From: Antilocapra americana
Lineage: Eukaryota; Chordata; Mammalia; Artiodactyla; Antilocapridae
Length of the DNA: 64,000 nucleotides
NCBI GenBank assembly: GCA_007570785.1
Contig: ML664176.1
Coordinates: 1,167,296-1,231,295, forward strand
Direction: 5' to 3'
In this document: positions 1-11,221 of the stretch, piece after piece
How positions within the stretch are numbered: the stretch's first letter is position 1
Layout of the letters: each line of letters opens with the position of its first letter
The notes under the pieces: generated by a model
What the model saw: the letters and a program-made list of their open reading frames with translations, nothing else
What the model was told of the DNA's origin: nothing
The model's database searches: none
Program-made: the position numbers and the translations under genes

Positions 1-1204
1 AATTCATTTTCTATGAAAAATGGTGGTGATAGTGGTGGGGAAACCTAGCTGATCCCACCTAAACACAGCAGACCCAAAAAAACCACACTCAAGGAAGTAG
101 TGTTATATATTTGAAGAATTTGCTTAAGTTAGCCAAGAAAAATAAAGTAAAATCAAGGAGAGAAAGCTGGAGTTTCAATTTCTGGAGACTGTACTTCCTG
201 GTGATATGAAAACAAAAGTTAAATTCAGAGAGATTCAACTCTGAAGTTAGTATCACATAAAAAACAATCAAAAATATTTAACTATGTGCATATGTTTGTA
301 CACAAACAGAAATAGATATAAACAGGCCTTAATTAGCATTGTAGACTTTAATTATCTTTGTACAGTAATTGGGAATGGTTTTGTTCTGATTTATTCCATA
401 ACGCTTACTGTGTTCTGTTAACAACTCTTTTTTTTCCCCCTTACAGCCTGTAATAGAAGGCTTTTACTGCGCACTTTATTGCATCTGCTTTTCATTTAAT
501 GACCATTGTTCTGGTCTGTCAGAGCAAGCAGCTACACAACTTCCCAAATCTGCAAGATTAAGCAAATATTTTGACAATGCCTAGAATTTTCTCTCTCTTT
601 TTTTTTTTTTAAACTGTATAAAATAAAAAGAATTTTTTACTTCCCCACACAATGGTAGGCGAGTTCTTAAGCCAAAGAGTACAAAGAATCAAGTGGCAGT
701 TAAATGTGCTTCATGTGGCAAAATACATTAAGTCATTTTCTGACCATTTCACTTAAGAGTCCTAAGAATCCGACCTGAACCACACAGCTGAGGTCACCAG
801 AAGCCTCCCTGGACAACCAGGAGGTCGCTGGACCCCTGTGGCCAATCACCTGGAGGTTTTTCAACTATGACTAGCCTCTGGAACAAAACAGAGGTCTCCT
901 GGTCACCTTGAAAGGTCATGGAAGGTAAGCTGAATGACAGCTGTCTGAATCACGAGGAGACATCATTAAAAATAGTTTAGATAACATACAAAATTCCAAT
1001 ACTGATCGCATCAAGGTAGGATTATGACTCAACCCACAGAAGGTGGCTACACATACAAGAACAGAGGCATTCCTAAGGGACTGGGGAAACAAAGTTGGGC
1101 AAGGAGAGATGGGGAAAATCCATTAATCTATAAGCATTCATTTGTCTTGCAAATATTCTAATAGTAGAAGGCAGAAAATGCCTCCAACCTACAAAAAAAT
1201 AAAA
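1..1204. other. Unique AT-rich sequence, no gene seen
   Basis: No recognisable exon, RNA gene or young repeat. There is a short T run near 600-610. The stretch from about 430 to 560 is repeat-free mixed-composition sequence that could be conserved, but nothing in it identifies a function. Confidence 0.5.
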
Positions 1205-1274
1205 GTAAATTCTACTAAGTATGTGAGGTAATGGATGTCAACTAAACCTACTGTGGTGATCATTTGGCAATATA
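1205..1274 (+). mobile_element. Old L1 (L1M-type) 3' end, left part
   Basis: The sequence resembles the last part of old mammalian L1 3' UTRs (aagtatgtgaggtaatggat, then a 'gtggtgatcatttggcaatata' block). It continues after the inserted SINE and microsatellite at 1456. Family assignment is from memory of the L1M consensus. Confidence 0.6.
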
Positions 1275-1395
1275 TGTGTGCTCAGTCACTCAGTCATGTC
1301 CAACTCTTTGCAACCCATGGACTATAGCCCTCCAGGCTCCTCTGCCCATAGCATTTCCCAGGCAAGAATACTGGAATGGGTTGCCATTTCCTTGA

Positions 1396-1396
<1 letters not shown>
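1275..1396 (-). mobile_element. Bov-A SINE monomer
   Basis: Antisense Bov-A unit: it begins with the cactcagtcatgtccaactc block and runs through caggcaagaatactgg to ttgccatttcctt. It lacks the tRNA head and sits inside an L1 3' end, directly beside a CA microsatellite, a common association for Bov-A tails. Confidence 0.85.

Positions 1397-1455
<59 letters not shown>
1397..1455. repeat. (TA)n(CA)n microsatellite
   Basis: A short TA run leads into about 24 uninterrupted CA units. It lies at the junction between the Bov-A SINE and the resumed L1 3' end, and probably grew from the TATATACATA-like tract of that L1 tail. Likely polymorphic in length. Confidence 0.95.
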
Positions 1456-1457
<2 letters not shown>

Positions 1458-1526
1458 CAAATCATTAAGTTGTATACCTTAAACTTATACAATGCTATGT
1501 GTCACTTATATCTCAATAAAACGGGA
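1456..1526 (+). mobile_element. Old L1 (L1M-type) 3' end, right part
   Basis: Continuation of the L1 tail: atcaaatcattaagttgtat, then taaacttatacaatg and a terminal tctcaataaaa polyadenylation-type end. With 1205-1274 it forms one L1 fossil split by a SINE insertion. Confidence 0.7.
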
Positions 1527-1941
1527 GCATGGGAGAAAGAAATAAACAAGAGGTAATGGCAGCCTTGGCATGTGGTGGTGGCAGTGCCTGTTCCTGGAGT
1601 GAGGGACAGGGTAAAGAACTTAAAAGAAACAATCTCTGCCCTCCAGAGTAGTTTATGAAACCAGGCACAGAAAGGTAACTAGCAACAGAAAGCAAGGATC
1701 TAATTAATCCCAGAGATATAAGCCTCTTAAAACTTTCAGGTAGGGAATTTCTCCTTGGATGCAGCACCTGGCAGGGAGAACTCTTGCTAACAGGGCAAAA
1801 CTCTGCTAGAAAGATAGGAAAGATGGCTTGACATGGACGAGGCACAGAAGAGCATCAGCAAAAATAAAGCAAAGAGCAAGAGCCCTCTAGAGGAGGTAGA
1901 GCTTTGTCTTGCTATTACTGGATGTGACATACTGTCATTGG
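1527..1941. other. Unique sequence
   Basis: No recognised gene. A reading frame on the minus strand spans 1513-1845 but has no known domain and overlaps the L1 tail, so it is treated as chance. Confidence 0.5.
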
Positions 1942-1953
1942 TTTGCATTTACT

Positions 1954-2080
1954 GCTGCTGCTGCTAAGTCGCTTCAGTCGGGTCCGACTCTGTGCGACCT
2001 CATAGATGGCAGCCCACCAGGCTCCTCTGTCCCTGGGATTCTCCAGGCCAGAATACTGGAGTAGGTTGCCATTTCCTTTA
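1954..2080 (-). mobile_element. Bov-A2-type SINE, single monomer
   Basis: It starts with the ctgctgctgct end typical of Bov-A2 in this orientation and runs to gtaggttgccatttccttta. It is flanked by a perfect 12-bp target-site duplication, tttgcatttact, at 1942-1953 and 2081-2092, so the insertion is complete and carries one monomer only. Confidence 0.93.
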
Positions 2081-2092
2081 TTTGCATTTACT

Positions 2093-2774
2093 ACAGTGAG
2101 GGAAAGAATACAAAGCTGGATGTGTACTTCAGGAAGATTTAGGGGAAGGCCATCAAGTTCAAGGGTAAGCCATGGGCATGTTGCCTAAGGATTCTTGTGG
2201 AATGTGCCCCTCAATACTCCCTGCAGTGCTAACACCATTGGCTGAGCCCTTAACTAGGACAAGTCTATGACTTTTAGTGAATGCCTGAATGAGTTCTCAG
2301 ACTGTTCCATTAAACACTCATTTTATCAGAAAAGTCTGGTAATTCTCTTTAAAAATGTTTTCATGTTATCACTGATGGTTATTTCTAGAGTTAAGCAGTA
2401 CAAAGAAACAAAAAACCCTAGAGTCTTGTCTTTCATTTCCAAGTCTCTAAGGAGTGTATCTATCTTAGAGCAGAGATTTATAAAGTTGTGGTATTGAAAT
2501 CTCTTGTCTCTCCTCTTCTCAAAACAAGAACACAAACTAGTATCAAAGCTCCTGAAGCTCAGAACAGAATAAAACATCTTAGTGCAGATTCACTGGCCTT
2601 AGTCAAAAGAGTCTGAATCAGCAGATTTGGAGTTATCTGTATTTTTAACAAACATGGGAGGTGATTTTGACATAGTAGGATTACTCTATGTGATTCTGCA
2701 TATTTTGATGTATGTGGTTGAGAAACTAAATGTTGAAGTTCTTTTATCAAGACACAGCAATGGTAAATGGTTCA
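2093..2774. other. Unique sequence
   Basis: AT-rich sequence with overlapping short reading frames on both strands (60-83 codons), none resembling a known protein. Confidence 0.5.
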
Positions 2775-2975
2775 AGAGCAGGGTTTGGAGCCAGACCCTA
2801 GGCTTTACCACTTCCAGGCTGTGTAACTTTAGAAAAATTACTTAATCATTCTGTGTTTTAGTTCTTTTCTCTTCAAAATGGGACAATGATAGCCTTGAGA
2901 AAGAAATGGAAAAGATGTCAAGGACTAAGCATAACATCAGGCACAAGGTTAATGTTCCAATACCTTAGTTGCTCT
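2775..2975 (+). mobile_element. MIR SINE fossil
   Basis: MIR order is visible: a gagccagaccctaggcttta start, the ccaggctgtgtaactt core, the 'tcttcaaaatgggacaatgat' block and a 'caggcacaaggttaatgtt' end. Strongly diverged, as expected for this ancient family. Confidence 0.75.
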
Positions 2976-3073
2976 TAATAGTAGATTCCTCCAAAGGTGC
3001 ATTCAACTAATGAGCCAAATGTGAGGGGAGAGGCTAAATCGAAGCAGAGTCCAGCAGAAACAACAAACAAATG

Positions 3074-3350
3074 CTGCTGCTGCTGTTGCGTCGCTGCAGT
3101 CGTGTCCCACTCTGTGCGACCCCATAGACGGCAGCCCACCACGCTCCCCCGTCCCTGGGATTCTCCAGGCAAGAACACTGGAGTGGGTTGCCATTTCCTT
3201 CTCCAATGCATGAAAGTGAAAAGTGAAAGTGAAGTCTCTCAGCTGTGTCCAACTCTTAGCAACTCCATGGTCGCTAAGCCTACCAGACTCCTCTGTCCAT
3301 GGGATTTTCCAGGCAAGAGTACTGGAGTTGGGTGCCATTGCCTTCTCCAT
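3074..3350 (-). mobile_element. Bov-A2 dimeric SINE
   Basis: Two Bov-A monomers in tandem, joined by the gaaagtgaaaagtgaaagtg linker at about 3212-3231. This is the classic antisense Bov-A2 dimer. A 9-bp duplication, aaacaaatg, lies at 3065-3073 and 3351-3359, giving exact ends. The reading frames of 72-130 codons over this region are SINE sequence. Confidence 0.95.
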
Positions 3351-3452
3351 AAACAAATGTGGCTAAGCATAAAATTTGATCCTTATTAGGTATCCTCCCA
3401 TTGTCATCTCAGTGCTGTTCTATAAGCTGTAGCAAATCATTAAACTTTTCAT

Positions 3453-3668
3453 GGGAAATTTCCTTGTGTTCCAGTGGTTAAGAATCTGCCTTCCCATGCA
3501 GGGGACACAGGTTCTATCCCTAGTTGTGGAATTAAGATCCCACATGCCTCGGAGCAACTAAGTCTGCAGCCCCCAACTACAGAGACTGCCCTATGGAGGC
3601 CACATGCCACAACTAGATAGAAGCCCACACACTGCAACTAAAGACCTAACACAGCCAAAAAGAAAAAC
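3453..3668 (+). mobile_element. CHR-type tRNA SINE
   Basis: Begins with a ttccttgtgttccagtggtt head (tRNA box-A region), then caggttctatccctag (decayed box B) and the repeated 'ccacatgccacaac' body, ending in an A-rich tail. Matches the cetartiodactyl CHR-2 pattern. Confidence 0.88.
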
Positions 3669-4999
3669 AACTACTCATGTATATGGAAAGCTTTAGATAT
3701 AACATGAACATCTTATAACACAAGATTTCCTAGCAACCCTCCCTGGCATAGACACAGCTACGGGGCAGGAAACAAAGCCACCGAACCACCAGGCACAGGT
3801 ACCACCACCTCACTGTATGGGAATCCTGTTAAACACTGGTCTCAAAAGAGATGAGCTTGCACTGCAAACCATTTCATTCAATTCACCTAGCATTTCTTAA
3901 GCCCCTGTGATGTATCAGGAACTCCACGAGATGCTGAGGAGGATATAAAGAGAAAAAAGAAAATGAACCTGTCCTCAAGGAAGTCACAACCTAGAGTGTG
4001 AAGGGGATGCAGTCATAAGGTCCAAGATGAACGCTATAACACAAGATGGAAGAATACCATATGAGCAGAGAGGAAGCAGTCATTAACTCTGATGGGGGCA
4101 GTTAGGAAAGGCTTTCCTTAAGAGCAGACGTAGCATGCCACTCTAAGAGATCAATAAGGCAAGTCTATGAAACAGCTTAATGTCTTTTTTATTCACAGAA
4201 CAACCCAGGAAAAGCCTGAGGGACGAGCCCTGTCTCTGTAGTCACATGACTGTGATTTGATTAAATGTTTGTTGTTACTACATCACGTTTTAAAAAACAA
4301 ATATGAACATTTATCTACTATTGCATCTTCTTCAAAGAGAAAAAAAAATCCTATAATTCTTTTTCAAAAGCAAATCCTCTAATAACAATTTAAGAGCAGT
4401 GAATTAGTGAAGGTATCACCTACTAGTTGGCCAAAGCATAACCCTGAACAAAGCCCACATTTTATGTAGCAATAAAACCTGAGGGTTTTTTTCCCCCTTA
4501 TAGATGGCTGCTTCTTTCCACCTGACTACTATCACTAATAATTTCTTCAGACCAGCACAGGAAACAGGTATTGATCACAATAAGCCACCACATCCACAAA
4601 CAACTGCTACAGGAGGTTATGGTCTCCATGGAAACCCTCCAATAGAACCAATCTGAATTCAATTTCAGAAGTAATGAGAGCAGATAATTTCACACTCAAT
4701 CAATCACTGTCAGCCACCGTTATCAGCCAATCAGTCATCATGTCAGTCAGTCACACTTTCCACAAGCTTCTTCTGTGGCGTGGTCAGACGAGAATGTTTT
4801 GACATCCAGGAGCAACATGATCAAATTGGCTTGTCTTCCCTGGCAGGAAGCCAAAGAGACAGTGATGCATTGTGTTTGCAAAGGCAATAAACAGATAGGG
4901 CAACCAAAATACACTGATCGTGGAAGCTTCTAGGCAGCAGTTTCAGTAATGGTTATAATACTTCAGACAGAAAAGCACTCTAGCCCCAAAGTCATAGAA
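3669..4999. other. Unique sequence with an old repeat and a motif-rich block
   Basis: About 3880-4140 resembles an ancient mammalian repeat (a 'gcatttcttaagcccctgtg' start and a cctcaaggaagtcacaacct block). About 4480-4790 holds an RFX-like palindrome (4622-4635), an atcaatca PBX-like repeat and a CCAAT box. No gene is visible. Confidence 0.5.
4480..4790. promoter_or_regulatory. Candidate regulatory block with NF-Y, PBX-like and RFX-like motifs
   Basis: Contains gtctccatggaaac (4622-4635, near-palindromic X-box-like), tcaatcaatca (4696-4706), agccaatcag (4725-4734, good NF-Y CCAAT context) and a cluster of tcagtca words up to about 4752. The block is repeat-free. Function is inferred from motifs only. 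Confidence 0.25.
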
Positions 5000-5135
5000 T
5001 TTCATCCTCTCATTTAAACCTGAAAAAGCAGAGGCTCAGAGAGGTTAAAATATCTGCCCAAAGCCACACAGCTAATTGGTGGAAAACCCAAGAGAGAAAA
5101 CGTGCGCTTTCTCCCAGCCCAATGCTCTTTGAGGA
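5000..5135 (+). mobile_element. MIR SINE fossil
   Basis: Clear MIR core: catttaaacctgaaaaagca, then aggctcagagaggttaaaat and gcccaaagccacacagctaa. Confidence 0.85.
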
Positions 5136-5767
5136 TGAAAGGATGCTGTTATTAAATGCTTTCTTTTGTAAGGCAAGTGGGATATTTGAAGGTGAGGTTC
5201 CAGCTCTAAATCGAGTGCCCAGAGCCTGCAGGAGGCTCACAGGATATTTGTGGGGCTTGTGTTTTGGAATCATCTCAAGCCTCTCTTTCTGGGATTAGTT
5301 AGTCCTTGGCCAAAGGCAACTTCCAGTTCCTAAGTGGGGAACAAAAGACGTTGAAATACTATAGGGCTACCAAATCATTGTCACAAAAATGACATTTTGA
5401 TGAATTTCAGGCAGGACTGTCATGAACACATGGGTTGTATTTCCTTAAAAATGCTGGGTTGAATTTGAGGCGGCAGTCTGCTTCTGGCAAATATATTTGG
5501 GCTCTTGTCAACCTCAAACATTAGCAAAGTTATCTTGGACTTATCAAAAACCTGCAAGGCATTTGGTTCAGTGGTTCTTTGTAAATATAGATTTCATCGT
5601 GAAAATCTCAAATATTCCAAGATTCCTCTGTATTTTCTCAAAGAGATGCTTTATTAATTTTCTTTTCTTTTTTTCTTTCCTACTGTATTATTGCTGTGCC
5701 CATTCCTCAGGGAGACAATTTTCTGAGGTTTACGCTAACATTCTTTCTTGGTAAAATGGATTAACTT
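5136..5767. other. Unique sequence
   Basis: Nothing recognised. A T-rich patch lies at 5655-5690. The 85-codon plus-strand frame at 5497-5754 has no known domain. Confidence 0.5.
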
Positions 5768-5935
5768 AATGGTTCTCAAGCTTCAATATGCATGGGAATC
5801 CACCAAAGTTGTTGAAACTGAAGATCCCCAGACCCTTTCTCTAGAAATTCTCATTTAGCTGGAGGGGGAGGGGGGTGGGCCCAGGAACCACCTTTTCATC
5901 AAGGGGCCAGGTAATATCGATGAACTTCCTCTTCA
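5768..5935 (+). mobile_element. hAT-type MITE fossil (MER3/MER58-like)
   Basis: Starts with 'atggttctcaagcttcaata', followed by cacc-aaagttgttgaaa, the 'ccccagaccc' centre and a gggcccaggaacc right side. This layout recurs at 14282, 35118, 42980 and 51675. The exact family name is uncertain. Confidence 0.6.
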
Positions 5936-6149
5936 ACCATCCTGGAAAGTGTCAGTAACTAATGATATCTGGCAGCAGATTTGGGTGATTATTTTGATGA
6001 TGACTTTTCATGCCCATTTCTCCCCAGACACTTTCAACATCATGACTTGTATCACTTTTATCAGAAGAACATAATTTTAATGGCCTCTGATCACAAGCTT
6101 TTATACATCTATAACCGTTTTTCTATTTATTGTAAGTAGGCATTATCTT

Positions 6150-6367
6150 GGGCTTCCCTGGTGGCTCAGACGGTAAAGAATATGTCTGCAATGCAGGAGA
6201 TGTGGATACGATCCCTGGGTTGGGAAGAGCCCCTGGAGGAGGAAATGGCAACCCACTCCAGTATTCTTGCTAGGAAAATCCCATGGACAGAGGAGCCTGG
6301 CAAGCTATTGTCTGTGGTATCACAAAGAGTCTCACATGACTGAGTGACTGAGCATACACACACACAC
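6150..6367 (+). mobile_element. Bov-tA SINE
   Basis: tRNA-derived head (gcttccctggtggctcagac; decayed box B tacgatccctgg) fused to a Bov-A body and a short CA tail. Target-site duplication aggcattatctt / aggcattctctt at 6138-6149 and 6368-6379, one mismatch. Confidence 0.95.
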
Positions 6368-6379
6368 AGGCATTCTCTT

Positions 6380-6759
6380 AAATAGGTAGATGGTATATGA
6401 GGCACTAATTCATCCCATCAAAATCTGTCTAAGTCAAATGAGGTGGAAAAGCAATGCAGATATGGGTTCAGGCTTGATATGAGACCACTAATTGGAACAA
6501 GAGTCATGTGGCAACTTCCACATGAAATGGCTGTTGCATTTCTCTAGTCTGTTTGCCTGATCTGTTCTCAAAATTCCTGCTTTATCTTCTTGCAAAACTG
6601 ATATAAGGTTTTTGTTTATTTCTAGATCAGTAATACTGATTCCTTCCCTGAATTTCCTTCTTAGGTCATTCTTTGTCTTTCACTTGTGTATTTCAAGACA
6701 TTTCATGTTTCAGGAATGTGTGCCAATGACAAGTATGTTGTGTGTGCACTAGGTAGATG
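6380..6759. other. Unique sequence
   Basis: No gene or repeat recognised. Confidence 0.5.
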
Positions 6760-6872
6760 GTACACCCTGTGAGGACAGACACAGCTTTTTTTCACACTTA
6801 TACCCTCTGAACATGGCAGACTGTCTGGCACAGAGTAAACACTCAATAAGTCTTTGCTGAATAAATAAATCA
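6760..6872 (+). mobile_element. L2 LINE 3' end
   Basis: Typical L2 terminus: ctgtgaggacagacacagct, then ctgtctggcacagagtaaac and 'actcaataagtctttgctga', with a short tail. Confidence 0.8.
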
Positions 6873-7139
6873 AACGAAAGATGACTGGATGATATGCAGT
6901 AAGTAAAAACTCACGTGTCTTGATATTGAATGAATAAAGCTAGTTTTAAAAATAAAGTTTACCATATTAATCAATGACTACTCATTTTCTCAAAGGTTGT
7001 TCTTACTGATGAAACTCTTAGTTAGGTGCTGTTTATCCCACAGAAACCAAGAGGAAATACAATATTTTAAACATGCCCTCCTTTGTGACACAAGCTATCA
7101 TATAGATTTTTCTTTGCAGTCTTGAGCTTGTCTCATTTT

Positions 7140-10100
7140 TGTTATGACTTAACTGTATTTGAGTGTCTCCCGTGGAGGTATAGGTCAGCACTGGACTGCT
7201 GTAGAGGCAGGGGCTCTGGGTGCAGTAGACCTGGGTATGGCATAAGTCCTCTCGAGGGAGTCACCATTAACACCACTATAGACACCTAACCAATCTGATC
7301 ACATGGACCACAGCCTTGGCTAACACAATGAAACTATGAGCCATGCCCTGTAGGGCCACCCAAAACAGACAGCTCATGGTGGAAAGTTTTGACAAAACTT
7401 AGTCCACTGGAGAAGGGAATGGCAAACCACTTCAGTATTCTTACCTTGAGAACCCCATGAACAATGTGAAAAGACAAAAAGATAGGACACTGAAAAGATG
7501 AACTCCCCAGGTCGGTAGGTGCCCATTAAGCTACTGGAGATCAGTGGAGAAATAACTCCAGAAAGAAGGAAAGGATGGAGCCAAAGCAAAAACAATATCC
7601 AGCTGTGGATGTAACCAGTGAAGGAAGTAAATTCTGATGCTGTAAAGAGCAATACTGCATAGAACCTGGAATGTTAGGTCCATGAATCAAGGCAAATTGG
7701 AAGTGGTCAAACAGGAAAAGGCAAGAGTGAACATCGATATTTTAGGAAACAGCAAACTAAAATGGACTGAAATGGATGGATTAAACTCAGAAGATCATTA
7801 TATCTACTACTGTGGGCAAGATTTCCTTTGAAGAAACGGAGTAGCCATCATAGTCTACAAAAAAGTCCAAAATGCAGTACTTGACTGCAGTCCCAAAAAT
7901 GACAGAATGATCTCTGTTTGTTTCCAAGGAAAACCTTTCAATATCACAGTAATCCAAGTCTATAACCCAACCAGTAATGCTGAAGAAGCTGAAGTTGAAC
8001 GGTTCTATGAAGACCTACAAGACCTTCTAGAACTAACATTAAAAAATGATGTCCTTTTCATTACAGAGACTGGAATGCAAAAGTAGGAACTCAAAAAATA
8101 CATGGAGTAGCAGGCAAATTTGGCCTTGGAGTACAGAATGAAGCAGGGCAAAGGCTAATAGTGTTCTACCAAGGGAACACACTAGTCAAAGCAAACAGCC
8201 TCTTCCAACAACACAAGAGAAGACTCTACACATGGACATCACCAGATGGTCAATACCAAAATCAGACTGATTATATTCTTTGCAGTCAAATATGGAGAAG
8301 TTTGAGACAGTCAGCAAAAACAAGACTGAGAGCTGACTGTGGCTCAGATCATGAATTCATTATTGCCAAATTCAGACTTAAATTGAAGAAAGTAGAGAAA
8401 ACCACTAGACCATTCAGGTATGACCTAAATCAAATCCCTTACGTGACAAATAGATTCAAGGGATTAGATCTGATAGACTGCCTGAAGAACTATGGATGGA
8501 GGTTCATGACATTGTACCGGAGGCAGTGATGAAGGCTATCCCCAGGAAAAAGAAATGAAAAAAGGCAAAATGGTTGTCTGAAGAAGCCTTACAAATAGTT
8601 GTCAAAAGAAAAGAAGTCAAAGACAAATGAAAAAAAGAAAGATATACCCATTTGAATGCAGAGTTCCAAAGAATAGCAAGGAGACATAAGAAACCCTTTC
8701 TCAGTGATCAGTGCAAAGAAATAGAGGAAAACAATAGAATGGGAAAGACTAGAGATCTCTTCAAGAAAATTAGAGATACCAAGGAAACACTCCATGCAAA
8801 TATGGGCACAATAAATGACCGAAAGGGTATGGGCCTAACAGAAGCAGAAGATATTAAGAAGAGGGTGGCAAGAATATACAGAAAAACTATACAAAAAAGA
8901 TCTTCATGACCCAGATAACCACAATGGTGTGATCACTCACCTAGAGCCAGACATCCTGGAACGCAAAGTCAAGTGGGCCTTAGGAAGCATCACTATGAAC
9001 AAAGCTAGTGGAGGTGATGGAATTCCAGTTGAGCTATTTCAAATGCTAAAAGATGATGCTGTGAAAGTGCTGCACTTAATATGCCAGCAAATTTGGAAAA
9101 CTCAGTGGTGGCTGCAGACTGGAAAAGATCAGTTTTCATTCCAATCCCAAAGAAAGACAATGTCAAAGAATGTTCAAACTAATACGCAATTGCATTGATC
9201 TCATACACTAGTAAAGTAATGCTCAATATTCCCCAAGCCAGGTTTCAACAGTATGTGAACCATGAACTTCCAGATGTTCAAGCTGAATTTAGAAAAGGCA
9301 GAGGAACCAGAGATCAAATTGGATCATTGAAAAAGCAAGAGAGTTCCAGAAAAACATCTACTTCTGCTTTATTGACTATGCCAAAGCCTTTGACTGGGTG
9401 GATCACAACAAACTCTGGAAAAGTCTTAAAGAGATGAGAAATACCAGACCACCTTGCCTGCCTCCTGAGAAATCTGTATGCAGGTCAAGAAGCAACAGTT
9501 AGAACTGGACATGGAATAACAGACTGGTTCCAAATAGGAAAAGTAGTACATCAAGTCTGTATACTGTCACCCTACTTATTTAACTTATAGGCAGAGTACA
9601 TCATGAGAAATGCTGAACTGGATGAAGCACAAGCTGGAATCAAGATTTCTGGGAGAAATATTAATAACCTCAGATATGCAAATGACACCACCCTTATGGT
9701 AGACAGCGAAAAAGAACTAAAGAGCCTCTTGATGAAAGTGAAAGAGCAAAGTGAAAAAGTTGGCTTAAAACTCAACATTCAGAAAACTAAGATCATGGCA
9801 TCTGGTCCCATCATTCATGGCAAATAGATGGGGCAACAGTGGAAACAGTGAGATTTTATTTTGGGGGGCTCCAAAATCACTACAGATGGTGAATGCAGCC
9901 ATGAAATTAAAAGGTGTTTGCTCCTTGGAAGAAAAGTTATGATCAACCTAGACAGCATATTGAAAAGCAGAGACATTAGTTTGCCAACAAATATCTTCTT
10001 AGTCAAAGCTATGGTCTTTCCAGTAGTCATGAATGGGTGTGAGAGTTGGACTATAAAGAAAGCTGAGCACCGAAGAACTGATGCTTTTGAACTGTGGTGT

Positions 10101-10468
10101 TGGAGAAGACTCTTGAGAGTCCCTTGGACTGCAAGGAGATCCAACTGGTCCATCCTAAAGGAAATCAGTCCTGAATATTCATTGGAAGGACTGATGCTGA
10201 AGCTGGAACTTCAACACTTTGGCCACCTGATGGGAAGAACTGACTCACTGGAAAAGACCCTGATGCTGGGAAAGATTGAAGGCAGGAGGAAAAGGGAATG
10301 ACAGGATGAGGATGAGATGGATGAATGGCATCACTGACTCAATGGACATGAGCTTGAGTAAGCTCCGGGAGTGGGTGATGGACAGGGAAACCGGGTGTGC
10401 TACAGTCCATGGAGTCGCAAAGTGGCAGACACGACTGAGAGACTGGACTGAATTGATTGAAATATAAA
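7140..10468 (+). mobile_element. BovB (RTE-clade) LINE, nearly full length
   Basis: Roughly 3.3 kb, close to the expected length of a complete BovB. Landmarks in order: the 5' region (aggcaggggctctgggtgca near 7206), the conserved ccactggagaagggaatggc near 7403, the endonuclease and reverse transcriptase coding region, and the characteristic 3' end with 'caatggacatgagcttgagt' and cgactgagagactggactga. The 3' end is homologous to the tail of Bov-tA/Bov-A SINEs, which BovB is believed to mobilise. I could not find a clear target-site duplication, so the 5' limit is uncertain by tens of bases. Confidence 0.95.
7650..10455 (+). pseudogene. BovB endonuclease/reverse transcriptase ORF, inactivated
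   Basis: In RTE elements this protein nicks target DNA (APE-like endonuclease) and copies the element RNA (reverse transcriptase). Here the reading frame is broken into pieces in different frames: 8161-8529 (endonuclease end, with the GSDHEF motif near 8341), 8652-8909, 8929-9198, 9195-9437, 9603-9827, 9861-10301 and 10276-10467. RT motif A (FIDYAKAFD) is still legible near 9368, but in another frame from the surrounding ORF. The catalytic YADD box reads YAND at 9675-9686, explained by one G-to-A change in the first aspartate codon. Stops also interrupt the endonuclease part upstream of 8161. The copy cannot encode an active enzyme. It is a fossil, not a host gene. Confidence 0.93.
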
Positions 10469-10578
10469 CATTATTGGAAACTGAAATTACTTGTAGATAC
10501 TGGAGGAGTAAAGGGAAATTGGGAAGGGAGATAGAAAGATTAAAACAAACAAAAACAAAGCCTTCACAACGTCATTTA

Positions 10579-10768
10579 GCTTCCCTGGTGGCTCATATAG
10601 TAAAGAATCTGCCTGCAATGCAGGAGAACCCAGGTTCGATCCCTGGGTGGGGAATGGCAACCCACTCCAGTATTCTTGCCTAGAGAATTCCACAGACAGA
10701 GGAGCCTGGTGGGCTACAGTCCAGGGGGTCACAAAGAGTCGGACAAGACTAGGCAATTAACACTTTCA
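10579..10768 (+). mobile_element. Bov-tA SINE
   Basis: Head gcttccctggtggctcatat, an intact pol III box B (ggttcgatcc, 10633-10642), then the Bov-A body ending at aactttcag-like sequence. It is slightly shortened between head and body. Inserted about 110 bp after the BovB end. Confidence 0.93.
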
Positions 10769-11221
10769 GGGTATTTAACAGTTGGTGATCTAAAATGCTG
10801 GTAAAAATTCAGGTAACTTTCAAAACTCTCTTTACTACCTCCATTGCAATCACTCCCAGGCTCATGCTGTCTCTACATCATTCAGATGACAGAGACAACC
10901 CTTGGGAAATTTATTTATGGGCTTCACAGCCTGACATCACTGAAAAGAACTTTAAATTTTGCAAGAACAACCAAACTAGAGGAGAGATGAGCTCCATGAG
11001 CTATCAGAGATTCTTCTCATCCCATTAGGGAAAAGGATGTCTCAACATTGGTTGAGACTCCATTGACAATAAGGTACCACATTGAACTCTTCATACAACC
11101 GATCCTGATGGATGCTCACTGTGTTTCCAAGAGGTAGAAATCAGTAAGCTCACTTTACAGGGAACCATGGTTCAGAGAGCTCCATCCTCATGGCCAAACT
11201 GCTGAAGAACAGTAAAGCTGA
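10769..11221. other. Unique sequence
   Basis: No gene recognised. A 77-codon frame at 10795-11028 has no known domain. Confidence 0.5.

Noticed and set aside
1278..1556. 92-codon frame with a Thr-His repeat
   Set aside because: It is Bov-A plus translated CA microsatellite plus an L1 tail.
3003..3389. Frames of 72-130 codons on both strands
   Set aside because: All lie in the Bov-A2 dimer.
8161..10467. Chain of plus-strand frames resembling a host endonuclease/reverse transcriptase gene
   Set aside because: It is the decayed BovB ORF with frameshifts and a mutated catalytic box.
7140..10468. Recent horizontal transfer at this locus
   Set aside because: BovB is thought to have entered ruminant ancestors horizontally, but this decayed copy is an ordinary vertical fossil and gives no local evidence of transfer.
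10579..10660. Possible tRNA gene, because box A and box B are visible
   Set aside because: The promoter words belong to the tRNA-derived head of Bov-tA. No cloverleaf or anticodon arm of a real tRNA gene. The same applies to 13099 and 34271.
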